Source: Tipula vernalis
Lineage: Eukaryota; Arthropoda; Insecta; Diptera; Tipulidae
Reading direction: 5' to 3'
Assembly (NCBI GenBank): GCA_958295665.1
Contig: OY282559.1
Coordinates: forward strand, 245,826,764 to 245,890,763
Length of the DNA: 64,000 bases
Shown here: positions 11,300 through 23,095 of the stretch, piece by piece
Position numbering within the stretch: the first letter of the stretch is position 1
Layout of the letters: each line of letters opens with the position of its first letter
The notes under the pieces: model-generated
What the model saw: the letters and a program-made list of their open reading frames with translations, nothing else
Told to the model about the DNA's origin: nothing
Databases searched by the model: none
Program-made: the position numbers and the translations under genes

Positions 11300-12519
11300 G
11301 TGTTTCTTAGTGTATCCGAAACCGAGTTCCGCGGTAAGCAGAAAAAAACAAGAAGTGAACTGAATTTAATTTTTTCCGAAACCATATTAAAGTACACCAA
11401 ACGACAGTCTATGGCTGAAATTGTGTCTAAACTATGTACATTGGATGGGTTTTCAATTTCTGGTATATGTACACAGAGGAGTGTATTTATAAGAGAAAGT
11501 TTATGTCCTCGTGGCTTTCAATTACGTAAAATAAAAACAAATGTGATGAAACTCATACATGATTACTAAATTGGCAAAAAATAGAAACGATTTCAAAAAT
11601 TAATTTATACAAAAAAGGATAATTCCGGCCAGTTATTATGTTTGACCCTCGATGAATGGACGAATTTCAAAAACCGACGTTATTTGAATGTGAATGTACA
11701 TTATTCTAATGGTTCATATGACAATCTCGGACTGATAAGAATTTATGGAAATTGTACGGCTGACGCTTTAACAAATCTACTCGAGCGGAAGCTAATTAGT
11801 TTCGAGATCAGCTTAAAACAGGTTATAACTGTAACAACAGATGGAGCGCCCGTGTTTCAACTCGCCATTAGTGATATTCTTTATAAGAACGTATCAAAAC
11901 CCAAAATTGATATTAATGAGGACGATCAACTCGATATATCCTCTTCAGAGGATCAAGATGAAAATCCTGAAGAAACCTCCGATGATGAATATAACCAAGG
12001 GGATGAGGTAGGTGAAATTGCTATCAAAACTGATACTGTCATTGAAATGCAGAAGATGTTAAAACAATTCTAAACGACGTTAGACAAATCATTAGACTGT
12101 TCAAGCAATCAGCTGTAAAGAACTGTGTGCTACAAAAAATTGCAAAGATCGAGCTTCAAAAAGAACTAACGCGATGGAACAGTATTGTTCCGATGTTCGA
12201 ACGATTTTTAAAAACAGCATCAAAAAGGCTTTAAAGGATCTAAGTTCACCAAGCTTTGAGCGAAAGAAATTGTAATCTAGTTACTTCTGAGGGATTTATT
12301 AAATTTTTGTTAAATTCACTTTGTGAAATACCTGGGCATTTTAGTACGAAGGATTTTTTGGAAGCTCTGAAAATTAGGTTATCGGAGAGACGCTGCAAGG
12401 ATCTCATTATGCTCGTGATGTTTCTACAGAACCCGGAAAATTTGAAACCACCAGCTGAGAAGTTAAATCATTGTAAAAATCATCGATATCCGACATCGCT
12501 AAATACGCAAATGGTTTAG
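11300..12519 (+). pseudogene. hAT-like transposase, fragmented
   Basis: Pieces in order: KYTKRQSMAEIVSKLCTLDG (11,390s), the RNase H-like entry CLTLDEWTNFKNRRYLNVN (11,640s), VITVTTDGAPVF (the DG region, 11,820s), ISDILYKN followed by an acidic linker, then after a stop VRQIIRLFKQSAVKNCVLQK and TRWNSIVPMFERFLK (12,080-12,225), and a last piece ending FLQNPE (12,430s). The order matches hAT/ZBED-type transposases. Several stops and frameshifts and a deletion between the DG motif and the linker make it non-functional. Confidence 0.75.
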
Positions 12520-13585
12520 TTAAAAAATATTTTAGTGATCATGAAGAACAGAATCACCAGAATCAACCGTCAGGTTCAATCGAAGAAACGTTGACAATGA
12601 TGCTATTATTATTCCCTGCGAAAGCGCAACTTATAAATCTCTTAAGGTGTAACATCTTACAAACAAGCCAATATCGAAGGTCAACATGGTTCGCTCTCTG
12701 TTGTTTGTATTCAAAATTTCAGTTTAAGATTTTACGAGAAGTAGAAATGATTTCTACAAAATAGAAAGGGCAAAATCATTATTTCATTAGTAAAAAATAA
12801 CTTCAATTTAATTGATTTACTAATTATGTTTAAATTTTTGGAAAAATCTCAAATACTTGTGAATCAAAAATTTCTGTTACAATTACTTCTGCATGAGATT
12901 CAATAATTAATTTTTATTTAAGGCAAACATTTTTATAATAAATTTATATAAAACAAAACGTTATTTGAACCTCAATTAACTCAATTAGTTTTGTTATTTT
13001 GGATAACGACAATGTAAACGGTAATAAATAGAAATGGGAACGCAAATTTTTCCTAACGCATACTTTTGCATCGGATTAAAGCTTTGCTTAATAATAATAC
13101 ATAACAGATTTTTTTAAGAATTCCGAATTTTGTTCTCTTAACGAGCTTCAACAGCATTTCGAAAATGAAGCACCCGACTCGCATGCCATCTATTGAGATT
13201 TCAACTCAAATCTTCACCAGCACTGCCTCAAATTGTTGAGAATGTACGTCTTTTATTTTTCGATAGTTCACAATCAGACAAAATAACCCGAGACATGAGA
13301 TGATTCTTCATTTGTCATTTCATGTTCAGCCATATTAGAAAAGTGGTGTTACGACCATAACCTGAAAAATTAAGAAAATACAAAAAGAATTATTTGATCG
13401 TAAATGTAATAACAATTTATTACTTACCTGATAATATTTTTATTCATCATACGTCATCTGGGAACGAAAAATTAATTTATTTATTCTAAAATTTGTATTT
13501 TATCGAGTCAATTTAACTTACCATTTGTTAAAGCGTAATCGTTTGCCTCTAAATATAGTAACGAAACCACTCAAGGGCTTCGTTA
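12520..13585. other. AT-rich spacer, nothing recognised
   Basis: No ORF, TIR or repeat supports a gene here. It may include the unrecognised right end of the hAT relic. Confidence 0.45.
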
Positions 13586-13590
13586 ACAGA

Positions 13591-13672
13591 CATGAGAATA
13601 GAGGTCTGATACGGTATTGTAGCTGGCTAGAGCTCACGGTGCGGCGTGGGGTTTTCCAGACATATTCTCATG
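13591..13672. repeat. Imperfect inverted repeat
   Basis: CATGAGAATAGAGGTCTG (13,591 onward) pairs imperfectly with CAGACATATTCTCATG ending at 13,672, around a GC-richer loop. It could be a transposon end or chance; it borders the GC-rich island that follows. Confidence 0.35.
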
Positions 13673-13769
13673 CTTGAATAACCGCTTGAAAATAAACTGA
13701 GAAGGGAAAAGAAAAATTTGAAACTATTTTTGACAGGGCCTCAGCAGCTAAAGAAATTAAAAACCAGGT

Positions 13770-14120
13770 GTGGTCGTCCAGGAGCGACAACCTCAATTTC
13801 AGGCGGTCCCCGTCATGACAGACATACGGGCGTCCCCTCACGGCCCGCCTACTGGGATGCTGTCTCCCAGTAGCGGCGGTCACCGATGCCAATTAGGCAG
13901 GGAAGGACGCCCGTTTGACAGTCCTAACGACGACCCCCTGGAACGGAAACCGTCGCTCCCGTACGAACAACACATATGGCGTGGAGGAATAAACCAGAAT
14001 GAAAAATATTTGAAAAATCTGAAAGACAAGCAAGGTGGAAAATGCTCTGAATGGAGGTGCAAAATTCGTGCACACACCACAAACCAACCCCAAAGTAAAA
14101 GAAAATATAATGTTATATAA
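13770..14120 (+). CDS. Uncertain ORF in a GC-rich island (up to 116 aa)
   Basis: Bases 13,760-14,060 are far richer in G+C than their surroundings. One plus-strand frame is open for 116 codons and is rich in Pro, Gly, Arg and Gln, turning Lys-rich at the end. Both minus-strand frames over the same bases are also partly open, so openness alone is weak evidence. There is a short hairpin (CTACTGGGA / TCCCAGTAG, 13,850-13,874). No family recognised; it may be retroelement leader or captured DNA. Confidence 0.25.
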   Translation: MVVQERQPQFQAVPVMTDIRASPHGPPTGMLSPSSGGHRCQLGREGRPFDSPNDDPLERKPSLPYEQHIWRGGINQNEKYLKNLKDKQGGKCSEWRCKIRAHTTNQPQSKRKYNVI

Positions 14121-14439
14121 AGAAAATGAAAGAGATAAAACCAACTGTAACAAATTTAAATAAGGCTCAAGAATCAAAAAAAAACTAGTTACGTTAAAAA
14201 AAAACTACCAAAAAAAAATCAAAAATCAAAATCCGCAGATCATTTACGTTAATTTAAGAAAAAAAATTTACAGTTTGCATAACGGACTGTTTGCTTACTT
14301 GAATGTTAATTTATTGCTATTACATTTATGTTCCGTTATGACGGAAAACCGGTCGTAACAAAATCATTATGTGTCATTTCGCTGAAGTGTTAACAACATG
14401 TTTTTTTTTGTGCTCTAACCATAATCATCCTTTGTGCCA

Positions 14440-14800
14440 GCAAAACAAAATTTGCGGGAAGCGCTACTTTTTTGTTCTAATTTGAAGAAAAGTGCAGCTG
14501 ATGGACATCGATTTCTGTGTGAAGCATATGGGGAACATGCTCAATCAATAAAAACATGTGAGTACTGGTTCCGACGCTAGTCAAAATTTGAAGACGCTGA
14601 GTTGGAGGTGTTATTGGACCAAGATTCATCAACTTCAACGGCAAGAAGATATGCGATGCATCTGGTGAGATCAGTTCGGAGTGATCAGCTACTCCAGCTT
14701 AACGAAATCATCACTGGAGAACGTTATCAACAACAATTGATGCAATTAAGCCTCAAACGCCCACAATATGCCAAAAGTACACCAATATGTCCTTACCAAG
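14440..14800 (+). pseudogene. Mariner (Tc1/mariner) transposase relic
   Basis: The N-terminal helix-turn-helix region reads LREALLFCSNLKKSAADGHR and CEAYGEHAQSIKTCEYWFRR, then a TAG stop, then FEDAELEVLLDQDS, a hallmark stretch of mariner transposases. After a large deletion it resumes with LLQLNEIITGERYQQQLMQL and KRPQYAK, from just before the second catalytic aspartate segment (HDNARPH in the family). The catalytic DDD residues are missing. Inverted terminal repeats were not identified. Confidence 0.8.
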
Positions 14801-14849
14801 TTAATTTAGTATTTTCTATGAACAAAAACGGAAACTTAAAATTATTATA

Positions 14850-15540
14850 ATGAAAAATATTTAGGAGAACTTCAAAACAAAAGGTAAATAGGTCTGTTTC
14901 AGATACTTAGTAATACTTATGAACAGCTTTTCTCTTTTGTAAAGCTAAATAAGTTCGTCCATCAAAACGAGTTAGCAAATTTATTTGAAAAAGTTTGAAT
15001 TAAACAATTTATTTTAGATTTTTAGTTTTTATAAATAATTTAGTTTTATCATTCTAAAATGTGTACAACTTTTCAATTATTTTTATAAAATGTTTAATTT
15101 AAATTATAACATTAAAGTTTAACAAAAATCTCATTAAAAAAAATCAAAAAATGCGACCCACGAAAATAAACAAAATTTTGAAACCGCTCTTGTGTCCGGT
15201 TGTGCCTCACGTGACCCTCTGAACAAGTGTTCAAAAACCTATTTTTTTAAATTGGTATTCCTACAATAAGCTTGCTTTCCTAATTTTCTTAGGACTTTCT
15301 TGAGACAAATCGCAGCTCACAAGTAACGTTTTACGAACAAAATACTTGCAAAATAATGTCATTCTGATTTCTAATGTCTGTTGTTTTCTTCTTTTTTTTT
15401 ACAAGAAATTTAAAATTAATCTAATGGATTGGTACCATCCAAAATAAAAAATCGCGAAACAACCAAAAATCCCAATAAATCATTTTTTTTATAAATATAT
15501 AACAAATTTTTTGAAATATTATTTTAATTCGTTCAATGCC
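14850..15540. other. AT-rich spacer without recognised features
   Basis: Between the mariner relic and the MITE at 15,547. Only A/T homopolymers and short chance ORFs are seen. Confidence 0.5.
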
Positions 15541-15546
15541 TTAGAA

Positions 15547-15862
15547 CAGTGGTGGACAAGACAAATTAGTATTTTTGACAATTTTTGATAATCAATAGAG
15601 CAATAAAACTCAAATTACAAAAAAAAGTCAACTATTTATTTATGTATCCAGAGACCCTGAATACATCACTTGGAAATGGATGTGAGGACCACCACAATAG
15701 TTATTCCGAGATAAAACAGATATTGCTTTAGATAGAATAAATATTGTTGTGGCTTTCAACACTCATTAAACAGTGATAAATTCTGTGACTCTGGATAGTA
15801 TTTTATTGCTCTATTTACTATCAAAATTTGTCAAAAATACTCATTTGACTTGGTCGCCACTG
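15547..15862. mobile_element. MITE of 316 bp with ~63-bp terminal inverted repeats
   Basis: The left end starts CAGTGGTGGACAAGACAAAT and the right end is its inverted, roughly 85% identical copy ending CCACTG at 15,862. Both contain GTATTTTTGACAA and AGAGCAATAAAA. There is no coding capacity. The CAGTGG ends suggest a hAT-derived MITE, but the 8-base flanks do not match, so the superfamily is uncertain. Confidence 0.75.
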
Positions 15863-15879
15863 TCTCAAATATTCTCGAA

Positions 15880-16480
15880 AATTTCAACTAATGAGAATTT
15901 CAAAAAATTTTATATTACGTAACTTCAAAAGCCCCTTATTGAAAATTAACTTCATATTCTTTAGTTCATTGAAAATTAAGTTTCATATAGTAATGCCATT
16001 CTACACAATTCAAAAGCATATCAAGGAATAATTTACTGGAAAACTTCGAATAATCTCGAAATTATTCAATAATATGGATAACTCCAAAATCCAAAATTAT
16101 CTCTATAACATCAAGTAACTCGGTATTTAAGATTAATTCAATTAAATAAATTGAATAACATTTAAAATCTCAAATAAACTGGAAAAATTTTTAAAATCTC
16201 GAATAATAACGTCAATGGCGAATAAATCTCGAGTTAGTCAAAAACTCGAAAAGCCTCATAAAATAGTGAAGATCTCATATTATTGCGAATTTTAGAGCAT
16301 CATGCAACTCAACGCCTATGAAATTTTAGGAAATATTGAGAATCTTGAATAGAACCGAATTATCTTGAAAAGCGCTAATAATTTGAAATAATCTTAGAAT
16401 TCTATATTAGTTTCGAATATTTCAGAAAATCTCGAATAAAATTAGAATTCAATCTAGAATAATTTCTTCGAATAATTAAA
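15880..16480. repeat. Dispersed degenerate AATCTCGAATAA-type words
   Basis: Variants of TCTCGAA occur near 15,873, 16,055, 16,198, 16,229 and 16,431, interspersed with similar TTCGAATA words. The pattern suggests an old, eroded short tandem repeat; no gene is present. Confidence 0.35.
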
Positions 16481-16499
16481 ATCATTTTTATTTGTTTTG

Positions 16500-17140
16500 G
16501 GCTATATACTGTTTTTATTTTCTAAATTAACTTGAGTTTTCGGACTCACTTCGAGTCCATTTTCAAAAGCGTTTTAACATTTTTTCAATAAAATTTTTGT
16601 TTTTATAAACAAATCAAAAACAAAACCAAAAAAACAAAATTTCTCTTTTTCCGTAGAAGCCAAAATCCCTGTGTCTAGGCTAGAAAAATGTTTTTTCAGT
16701 CCTGCAAAAAAAAACGTGTGGTAAATTTTACGAAAAAAGTTTTTACATATAACCAAAATCAGCAACATTGTCTAAAGTGTTATCACTGGATTTTATGTGT
16801 AACATTTCCAAAAACGATCTTTTCACCAAATTTTTTTGCTGCTCCAAAATTTTAATATTATCTAAAGTTATTTGATTTCGAAAATATTGAGAGTTCACAA
16901 AATTATTTATAAGTATAATAATGATTTTTGAAATAATTTTAACGCTTGATCAACTTGTATCACCACGTTAAAAAAAATAACTTAATAATTTCGTTAAAAT
17001 GTGTTGACTTTGCAAACCGGCGCACCAAAATGCAGATGAACAATTTCCATTGAATGAATTTCTATTCTGGTTGTGATTTGGTTTTTGTTAAGACTGAGTC
17101 AAATAATTATAAGATACAGGCAGTTTTATCGATAATGCAG
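16500..17140. other. AT-rich spacer without recognised features
   Basis: Only Phe/Lys-rich chance ORFs and homopolymers. Confidence 0.5.
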
Positions 17141-17282
17141 TTTTATTTTTTCAAATAATTTAGATTTTAAATTTGAAAAATTCAATTAGTTCTATTGTAC
17201 TACGACAAAATAGCCAAACCGTACCGTAGTAGCATTATCGTTAACAGATGTGGATAACTGATTGCCAGAATGGGTCAACAAG
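17141..17282 (+). repeat. Dispersed repeat, copy A
   Basis: Shares about 140 bases, in inverted orientation, with 40,029-40,170. Both carry CTACGACAAAATAGCCAAAC, GTAGTAGCATTAT and AGATGTGGATAA in the same order. This must be a repeat family of the genome, probably a non-autonomous transposon; ends unresolved. Confidence 0.7.
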
Positions 17283-17753
17283 GATATAAAAGTCCCTCTT
17301 TTCAGATGAAGATGCGGTTTTGCCAGTAATGATACGTTAGCATGCATACTAAGACTCTGATCATGACTTGAAATTTGAAGTTTTTTTGAAGAATTTGTTA
17401 TTCCATAAGTTTTGGTACAACCTATTGTGAATGATCAACATAGTATGTGCCGAAAGGTCAAAATTAATAAGCACATAAAATAATTAAAATAAACTAAATA
17501 AGTAATTTATTAATTTATTTGATACTTGAAACATTAGCAGCAGCAAACTTTTAGAGATCTCAGCTATAAGAATTTTGAGTTTTTGGTACATAAAAAAAAA
17601 AATAAAATTAATTTTTTTCTATAATTTTTGTTTAGTTGTCAGTTTTATTCGTGTTGGCCACTTTTGTTTACATTTTTGTTTCGATACAAAAAAAATATTT
17701 ATTATCGAGTAAAAAATCGTTATATATCCTTACTGCCATTTCTATAAATTGCC

Positions 17754-17777
17754 ATTCTTGGGCATTTTTTGACAGCG
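17754..17777. repeat. Left 24-bp flanking direct repeat (target-site-like)
   Basis: Identical to 23,072-23,095 at 23 of 24 positions (a T/A difference in the T-run; shared core TTCTTGGGCAT and TTTTGACAGCG). It flanks a 5.3-kb block whose right edge carries a TCAA tail, as expected for a target-site duplication. Confidence 0.7.
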
Positions 17778-18059
17778 GAGCAAACGCTCGTTGAAGAGGG
17801 TAGACGTATTTTTTCTATCCTCTTCAAAAATTTAATTTTAATTTATTTTTATTTTTGTGTTTTTCGTGTTTTATGTTGTATAAAATAAAAATAATAATAA
17901 TTAAAGTGTAATTTAGTTATATATTAATTAGTGATACAGTTTTTAGTGTAATAATAAGTTAAGTGTTAGTGAAATGATAATTAAAGTGTAATTTTGTAAT
18001 GGAAAATGCAATCCACCGGGATGCATTTATTAGGCAATGTTTTATATTTATATTTATGG

Positions 18060-21000
18060 AAAAAAAACCAAATTATTCAATTCTTGCTTAAGTGCATGAT
18101 TTTGACTTTTGTGTGATTGTACATGAAATTCAATTTCAATTACTAAATTTAATAATTAAATAGTATTAATTTTAGTTTAGTATTGATTTTAACTTAAATA
18201 GAAATACGTCGTAGTTAATTTCATATTAGATTATTTTTTTACGCACACTTATAAGTGTTCTTATGTTTATAGTTTATGTACAATCGACACAAATATATGA
18301 TTGAAACATGATATTAAACAAAGCCAACAATAGGTTTGTGCAGCCGTCTCGTTCACTCTTTGTATAGATTCTATCAAGGAAATGTATTATGTTTATATTG
18401 TTGGTTTTGTCTTATAATATGCGAACAACAACAAAACAAAGAATTTTTTTTTGTCGGTTTTGGTATAGTCAGCTATGTTTGTGTGTGCGCTATAAGGGTA
18501 GTATCTATAATATTAGGAAAACATGATAAATCTCCTGCGGCGCACATGAAAGATGGTAGAAAATATTTACCTTCAAGGTGTGTTGGTGGTTTAGTATATA
18601 AGATTATGTTATTTGTAGGTTGGTGTTGTTTTTCTTACTTTGTGTTTTGTGTATTCTTGAAACAACTATGGTATTCTTGATAAATCATGTAGTATACAAG
18701 CACAAGGAATCTTAGTGTATTCGACTCAAATAGGATTCTGATACTTTGTATAATCGAATAAGTTTGAGTCGAATTGAAATCCGCCTTATACAATTCATTT
18801 AAAATAGGTTATGTAAGTATGATTGATAATTTTTACGGGGTGTTACAAACTGCATCTAATTGAAAATTATAGATTAGCTGATTATATAAATAAAATGCTA
18901 ATTTACAGGTGTGGATTTGAGTTAAGTGGGGATTTGGTTTGCAACACATAATGACGTATTCATTTATGTGTGCAAAATTTGGATTTGACAAATGTGAACA
19001 ACGTGGAATTATGTAAAAACACTTCGGAAGGCTAAATATTTTGATTTTATTAACTTATTGGAATTTATTGAAGTTAAGGTTGCAGGTTTCACACACCAAT
19101 GATTCACCGATAAATTTTTAAGGAAATAATGTTTCATTTTCCTTGCATTGATTTATTATTTTACGTACTTTGCATGCATGATTTGGCAGAGTAATATGTA
19201 CGAGAACTGAGGTAAAGTTTATGGATATATTTATATTTATTTATAGAGAAAGAAATCAAATTCTTGATTTCGTTATTAAGTGCATGATTTTATTTTTCAT
19301 GAATTTTAATTATTAAATTCTAATAATTGGATCGTACTCAAATTGTTTTAAATTAATTTGATTTAGGGCATAGTTAATTTCATATCTGCGTTTATTTTGA
19401 CGCATCCTTGAACGTGTTGTTGAATACAAAATTATCGATTTCTTGCTTAAGTACATGATTTTGACTTTTGTGTGATTGTACATGAAATTCAATTTCAATT
19501 TTAATTGCTAAAATTTAATAATTGGATAGTATTAAAATGGATTTTAACTTAAATAAACATGCGTCGTATTTAATTTCATATTAGATTTTATTTTACGCAC
19601 ATTTGTAAGTGTTCTTGGGTTTTTTATGTACAATCGATACAAATATAGGCTTTAAACATGATATATGACGGGACCAACAATATGTTTATACAGCCGTCTC
19701 ATTCGCTCTTTACACTGATTTTATTAAGGAAATGTACTGTATATTGTTGGTTTTTGTCTTATGATTTGCAAACAACAACAAAACAAAGAGATATTTTGTT
19801 GGTTTTGGTTTAGTCATCGCAAATATTTTCCTGTATCTTAATACATAGATCAGGTATGTTTGTATGTGCGCTATAAGGGATTATTTATAATATTATGGAA
19901 ACTTGATAAGTATCCTGCTACGCACATGAAAGATGGTAGAAAATATTTACCTTCAATGTGTGTTGGTGATTTAGGATATAAGATTATGTTATTTGTATGA
20001 CGGTGTTGTATTTCGCTCTGTGTGTTTTTGTATTCATGGAACAAATATGGTGTGCTTGATAAAACATGAATATACAAGGATTATGAAGTTTTAGTGTATT
20101 CGCCTCAAATAGGATTCTTATACTTTGTATAATCAAATGGGCATGAGTCGAATTGAAATCCGCCTTATACAATTCATTGAAAATAGTTTGTTTTTTATTT
20201 ATGATTAATAATTTTTTTTACAGGGTATTACAAATTTCGTCAAATTGATTTTAAATTAATTTAATTAATATTATAAGATTATAAATTAACTAAACTATAT
20301 AAATGAAATGCTAATTTGGAAATGTTGATTTTAGTTGAGTTAAGATTTGGTTTTCAACACATAATGACGTATTGATTTATGTGTGCAAAATTTAGATTAA
20401 ATGAATGTGAACAACGTAGAATTATGTAAAAATCATTTCGGAAGGCTAAATGAATGTAATTATTAACTTAATGGAATTTTTTGTAGTTTAGGTTACTGGT
20501 TTCACACACAAACGTCATGATTATTTATATGGCACATCAATAAATTTTTAAGGAAATAATGTTTTATTTTCCTTGTATTGATTTACTTATTTTCTTACTT
20601 TGTATGCTTGATTTGGCAGGGTAATACTCGTATGTACGAGAAATGAGTTAAAGTTTTATGGATATATTTAGATTTATTTAAGAGTATATTAAGGTATGAT
20701 TTTTTTTTTTACAGGGTATTATAAACTACATTAAATTATATTTAATTAATGTTTATTAATATTATAAGTTTATAAATTAACTAAATTATATAATTAAATA
20801 CTAATTTGGAAATATTAATTTTGAGTTGAGTTGATATTTGATTTGCAACACATAATGACGTATTTATTTGTGCATGCCACATTTGGATTAAATAAATGTG
20901 AAAAACGTCGAATTAGATAAAGGCAAATTGTGATGCTAAATGTTTTGAACTTAATTGATTAATTAAATTAATGGATTTATTGAAGTTTAGGTTTCAGTTT

Positions 21001-21150
21001 TCACATACAAACGTCAATTTTACTGATATGGTACACAGATAAAATTTGTAAGAAAATAATGTTTAAGGTTCCTTTCATTGTTTTATTGTTTTACTTACTT
21101 TGCATGCTTGATTTTGCAGGGTAATATGTCTATAAACGGAGTTGAAGTTT
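18060..21150. repeat. Diverged ~1.4-kb tandem repeat, about 2.3 units
   Basis: Words in the same order recur: TTCTTGCTTAAGT(G/A)CATGATTTTG at 18,081 and 19,439; CAACAACAAAACAAAGA near 18,425 and 19,775; CACATAATGACGTATT at 18,945, 20,358 and 20,849; and GTACGAGAA near 19,198 and 20,634. The period is about 1.36-1.41 kb for the first two units; the third is a 0.49-kb partial. ORFs in it are not conserved between units, so the repeat is non-coding. Confidence 0.75.
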
Positions 21151-21259
21151 TGTGGAGTATATATGTAATAAATTTCGTAGATAATGATTGTTGTTTATCT
21201 TAATTATGTCAACAAGATTATGCAGCTGTTATAAGTTATACTTAATTATATATAATTGT

Positions 21260-23060
21260 TAGATCGTCTCCGTGCTACAGAAATGCTGGTGAATTCTCGC
21301 TCAGCATCCAGAAACTCCAAGCTTCCAGCTGTTATGTAGCGTAGAAATTCTATTGTCTTGTGATAACTATTTTATTTTATTTATCACTAACTAATTTATA
21401 TAAGGTTAATTCGATTAATTAAGCAGTAGGGATATGGTATAAAAGTGAATTATTAATTTAATTTAGTTTCCGGAGATACCTGGGAAATTCTATTTGAGAT
21501 TTATTCGTAAGTGTCCTGTATACATGTAGTGCTTAACTAAATTATAGATTACCAATTCTAGAGTTTTTGCGTCGTAACATAATCAATTTTTAAATGATAT
21601 TATACAATTTTATAAATAATTAACTTCAACATTATTATTAATTTCCTTTTTTCTAGATCTGTAGGAAATTGCTGATTAGTTTAAGTTTAATTTTATGGTT
21701 AAATATATATTTTTAACTTTTATTTTTAAGATGGTTTACCGTTCTGCTGTTTTCTGTTTGAATTTTTAGTTTTATTATATTACTATATTAATATTATTAA
21801 TATTTTTAAAAATTTATTTATTTGTTATATGGGAATTAATTTATAATTTATTTCAGAGAACTTTTGTGTTGTCTTATGCTGATTATTTTTATCAATTTTG
21901 TGTCATAAAGTTGGTGTGACAAATCAATTCCTCTAGAATTTTTAGCCTTGAATTGGGAAGTCTCCATATTTGTTTTAATAAAATGTTAATTTTTTTGTAA
22001 TTATAATATATTATGTTTTGTCCATTAATATATTTTAATTAATTTAGTTTAAAAATAATTAAAGGGATCTCTTTTTTAATTTGCTAATAAATAACCCAAT
22101 TTTCAGAATAAACATAGTTCTAGAATTAATCATTATTATAGGGATCAAAATTAATCCCGAATTTCGAATTTAAATTTAAGCTTGAATGAACCCTCCAGGA
22201 TCAAAAAGTAGTGAATAAGCTGTAGTTTAGAAATAGTGTTGTTCTGTGCTAACTATTTTTACTATATAAATACTAACAATTTACTCTTATCCTTCGGGTG
22301 GGGATGGATAAATGGGTGTACGATATGTGCACGGGAATACTGAGGATCCTGTTATAATAATTATTCATTTAAGTAATAAAATTTGGTATTATGGTGTTTA
22401 TTAATTAAATTTAGTTTTCAGAGTCATCTGGGAATTTTTATATTAATTTTATTTGTTGATTCTTAATATACTTATAGTACCTAATTGATTTATTAAATTA
22501 TTAGTAAGTCTAGGTGATGTGGTGCTGTAATATTATCATTTAAATCATTTTATATAAATTTTATAAAATAATTGAATTCATAATTATATATTTTCTTTTC
22601 TGGATCGGTGAGAAATTGATGATTTATTTTAAGTTATTTAATTGGATATAAAAGGACCATTAATAAGGAAATAAGCGCTGTTATTTTAAATTTTTATTAA
22701 TTATTTTATCAGGTAATTAATGAAAAACGGACAAGGATGAAATTACAAAATTAATAATGTTTTAAGCCCTGTTTTAGATTTAGGATTTAGGGAGTCCTGG
22801 GTATCCGGCCCTGGATTCCAGAGAAATGATCATCTAATAATGTAGTTAGATTGTGCTGTCTTGTACTAACCTATTTATTATATATAATACTAATAATTTA
22901 CTAACTATCGATCGCATTGGTGTCTGTAACAGGGTCGAATCTGTCCCAACTAATAATCCTACCCTGTCCTTCGGTTTTGTTGTATGTGTACGGGTGTACG
23001 GTGTGGGCCCGGGAGTTCGGGAGATCCTGCTATAATGCTTGGCCGTACACTCATTATCAA
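21260..23060. repeat. Second diverged repeat set near the insertion's 3' end
   Basis: A segment with CTTGTGATAACTATTTTA-like sequence followed by ACTAA(C/T)AATTTA occurs near 21,350, 22,235 and 22,855. GAGATACCTGGGAA / GAGTCATCTGGGAA recurs at about 21,475 and 22,420. GGATCCTGTTATAAT / AGATCCTGCTATAAT recurs at about 22,345 and 23,022. The last copy leads into the TCAA tail, so these look like repeated 3'-end modules. Confidence 0.6.
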
Positions 23061-23071
23061 TCAATCAATCA

Positions 23072-23095
23072 ATTCTTGGGCATATTTTGACAGCG
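23072..23095. repeat. Right 24-bp flanking direct repeat
   Basis: Partner of 17,754-17,777 (one mismatch), directly after the TCAA tail. Confidence 0.7.

Larger units (their letters stand above)
10919..12519 (+). mobile_element. hAT-superfamily DNA transposon relic
   Basis: A cluster of CCCGGGA/TCCCGGG words at 10,922-11,013 stands out from the AT-rich surroundings and looks like a transposon subterminal region. Transposase fragments follow on the plus strand from 11,300. I could not find a matching right end after 12,519, so the boundaries are provisional. Confidence 0.6.
17778..23071 (+). mobile_element. Candidate 5.3-kb non-coding retroelement insertion
   Basis: The block is bounded by the 24-bp direct repeats at 17,754-17,777 and 23,072-23,095. 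Its right end is a short (TCAA)n tail (23,058-23,071), typical of non-LTR elements without poly(A). Its left end starts with two stem-loops (GAGC/GCTC at 17,778-17,789; GAAGAGGGTAG/CTATCCTCTTC at 17,793-17,825). Inside are two sets of diverged repeats and no long ORF, so it would be non-autonomous or heavily decayed. Superfamily unknown. Confidence 0.5.

Noticed and set aside
15547..15862. Firm assignment of the 316-bp MITE to hAT
   Set aside because: The 8-base flanks (CCTTAGAA and TCTCAAAT) do not match, so a target duplication is not shown.
18336..18680. 114-aa plus-strand ORF rich in Cys and Phe
   Set aside because: The second repeat unit (about 19,690-20,050) has the same sequence without this frame, so the frame is not conserved.
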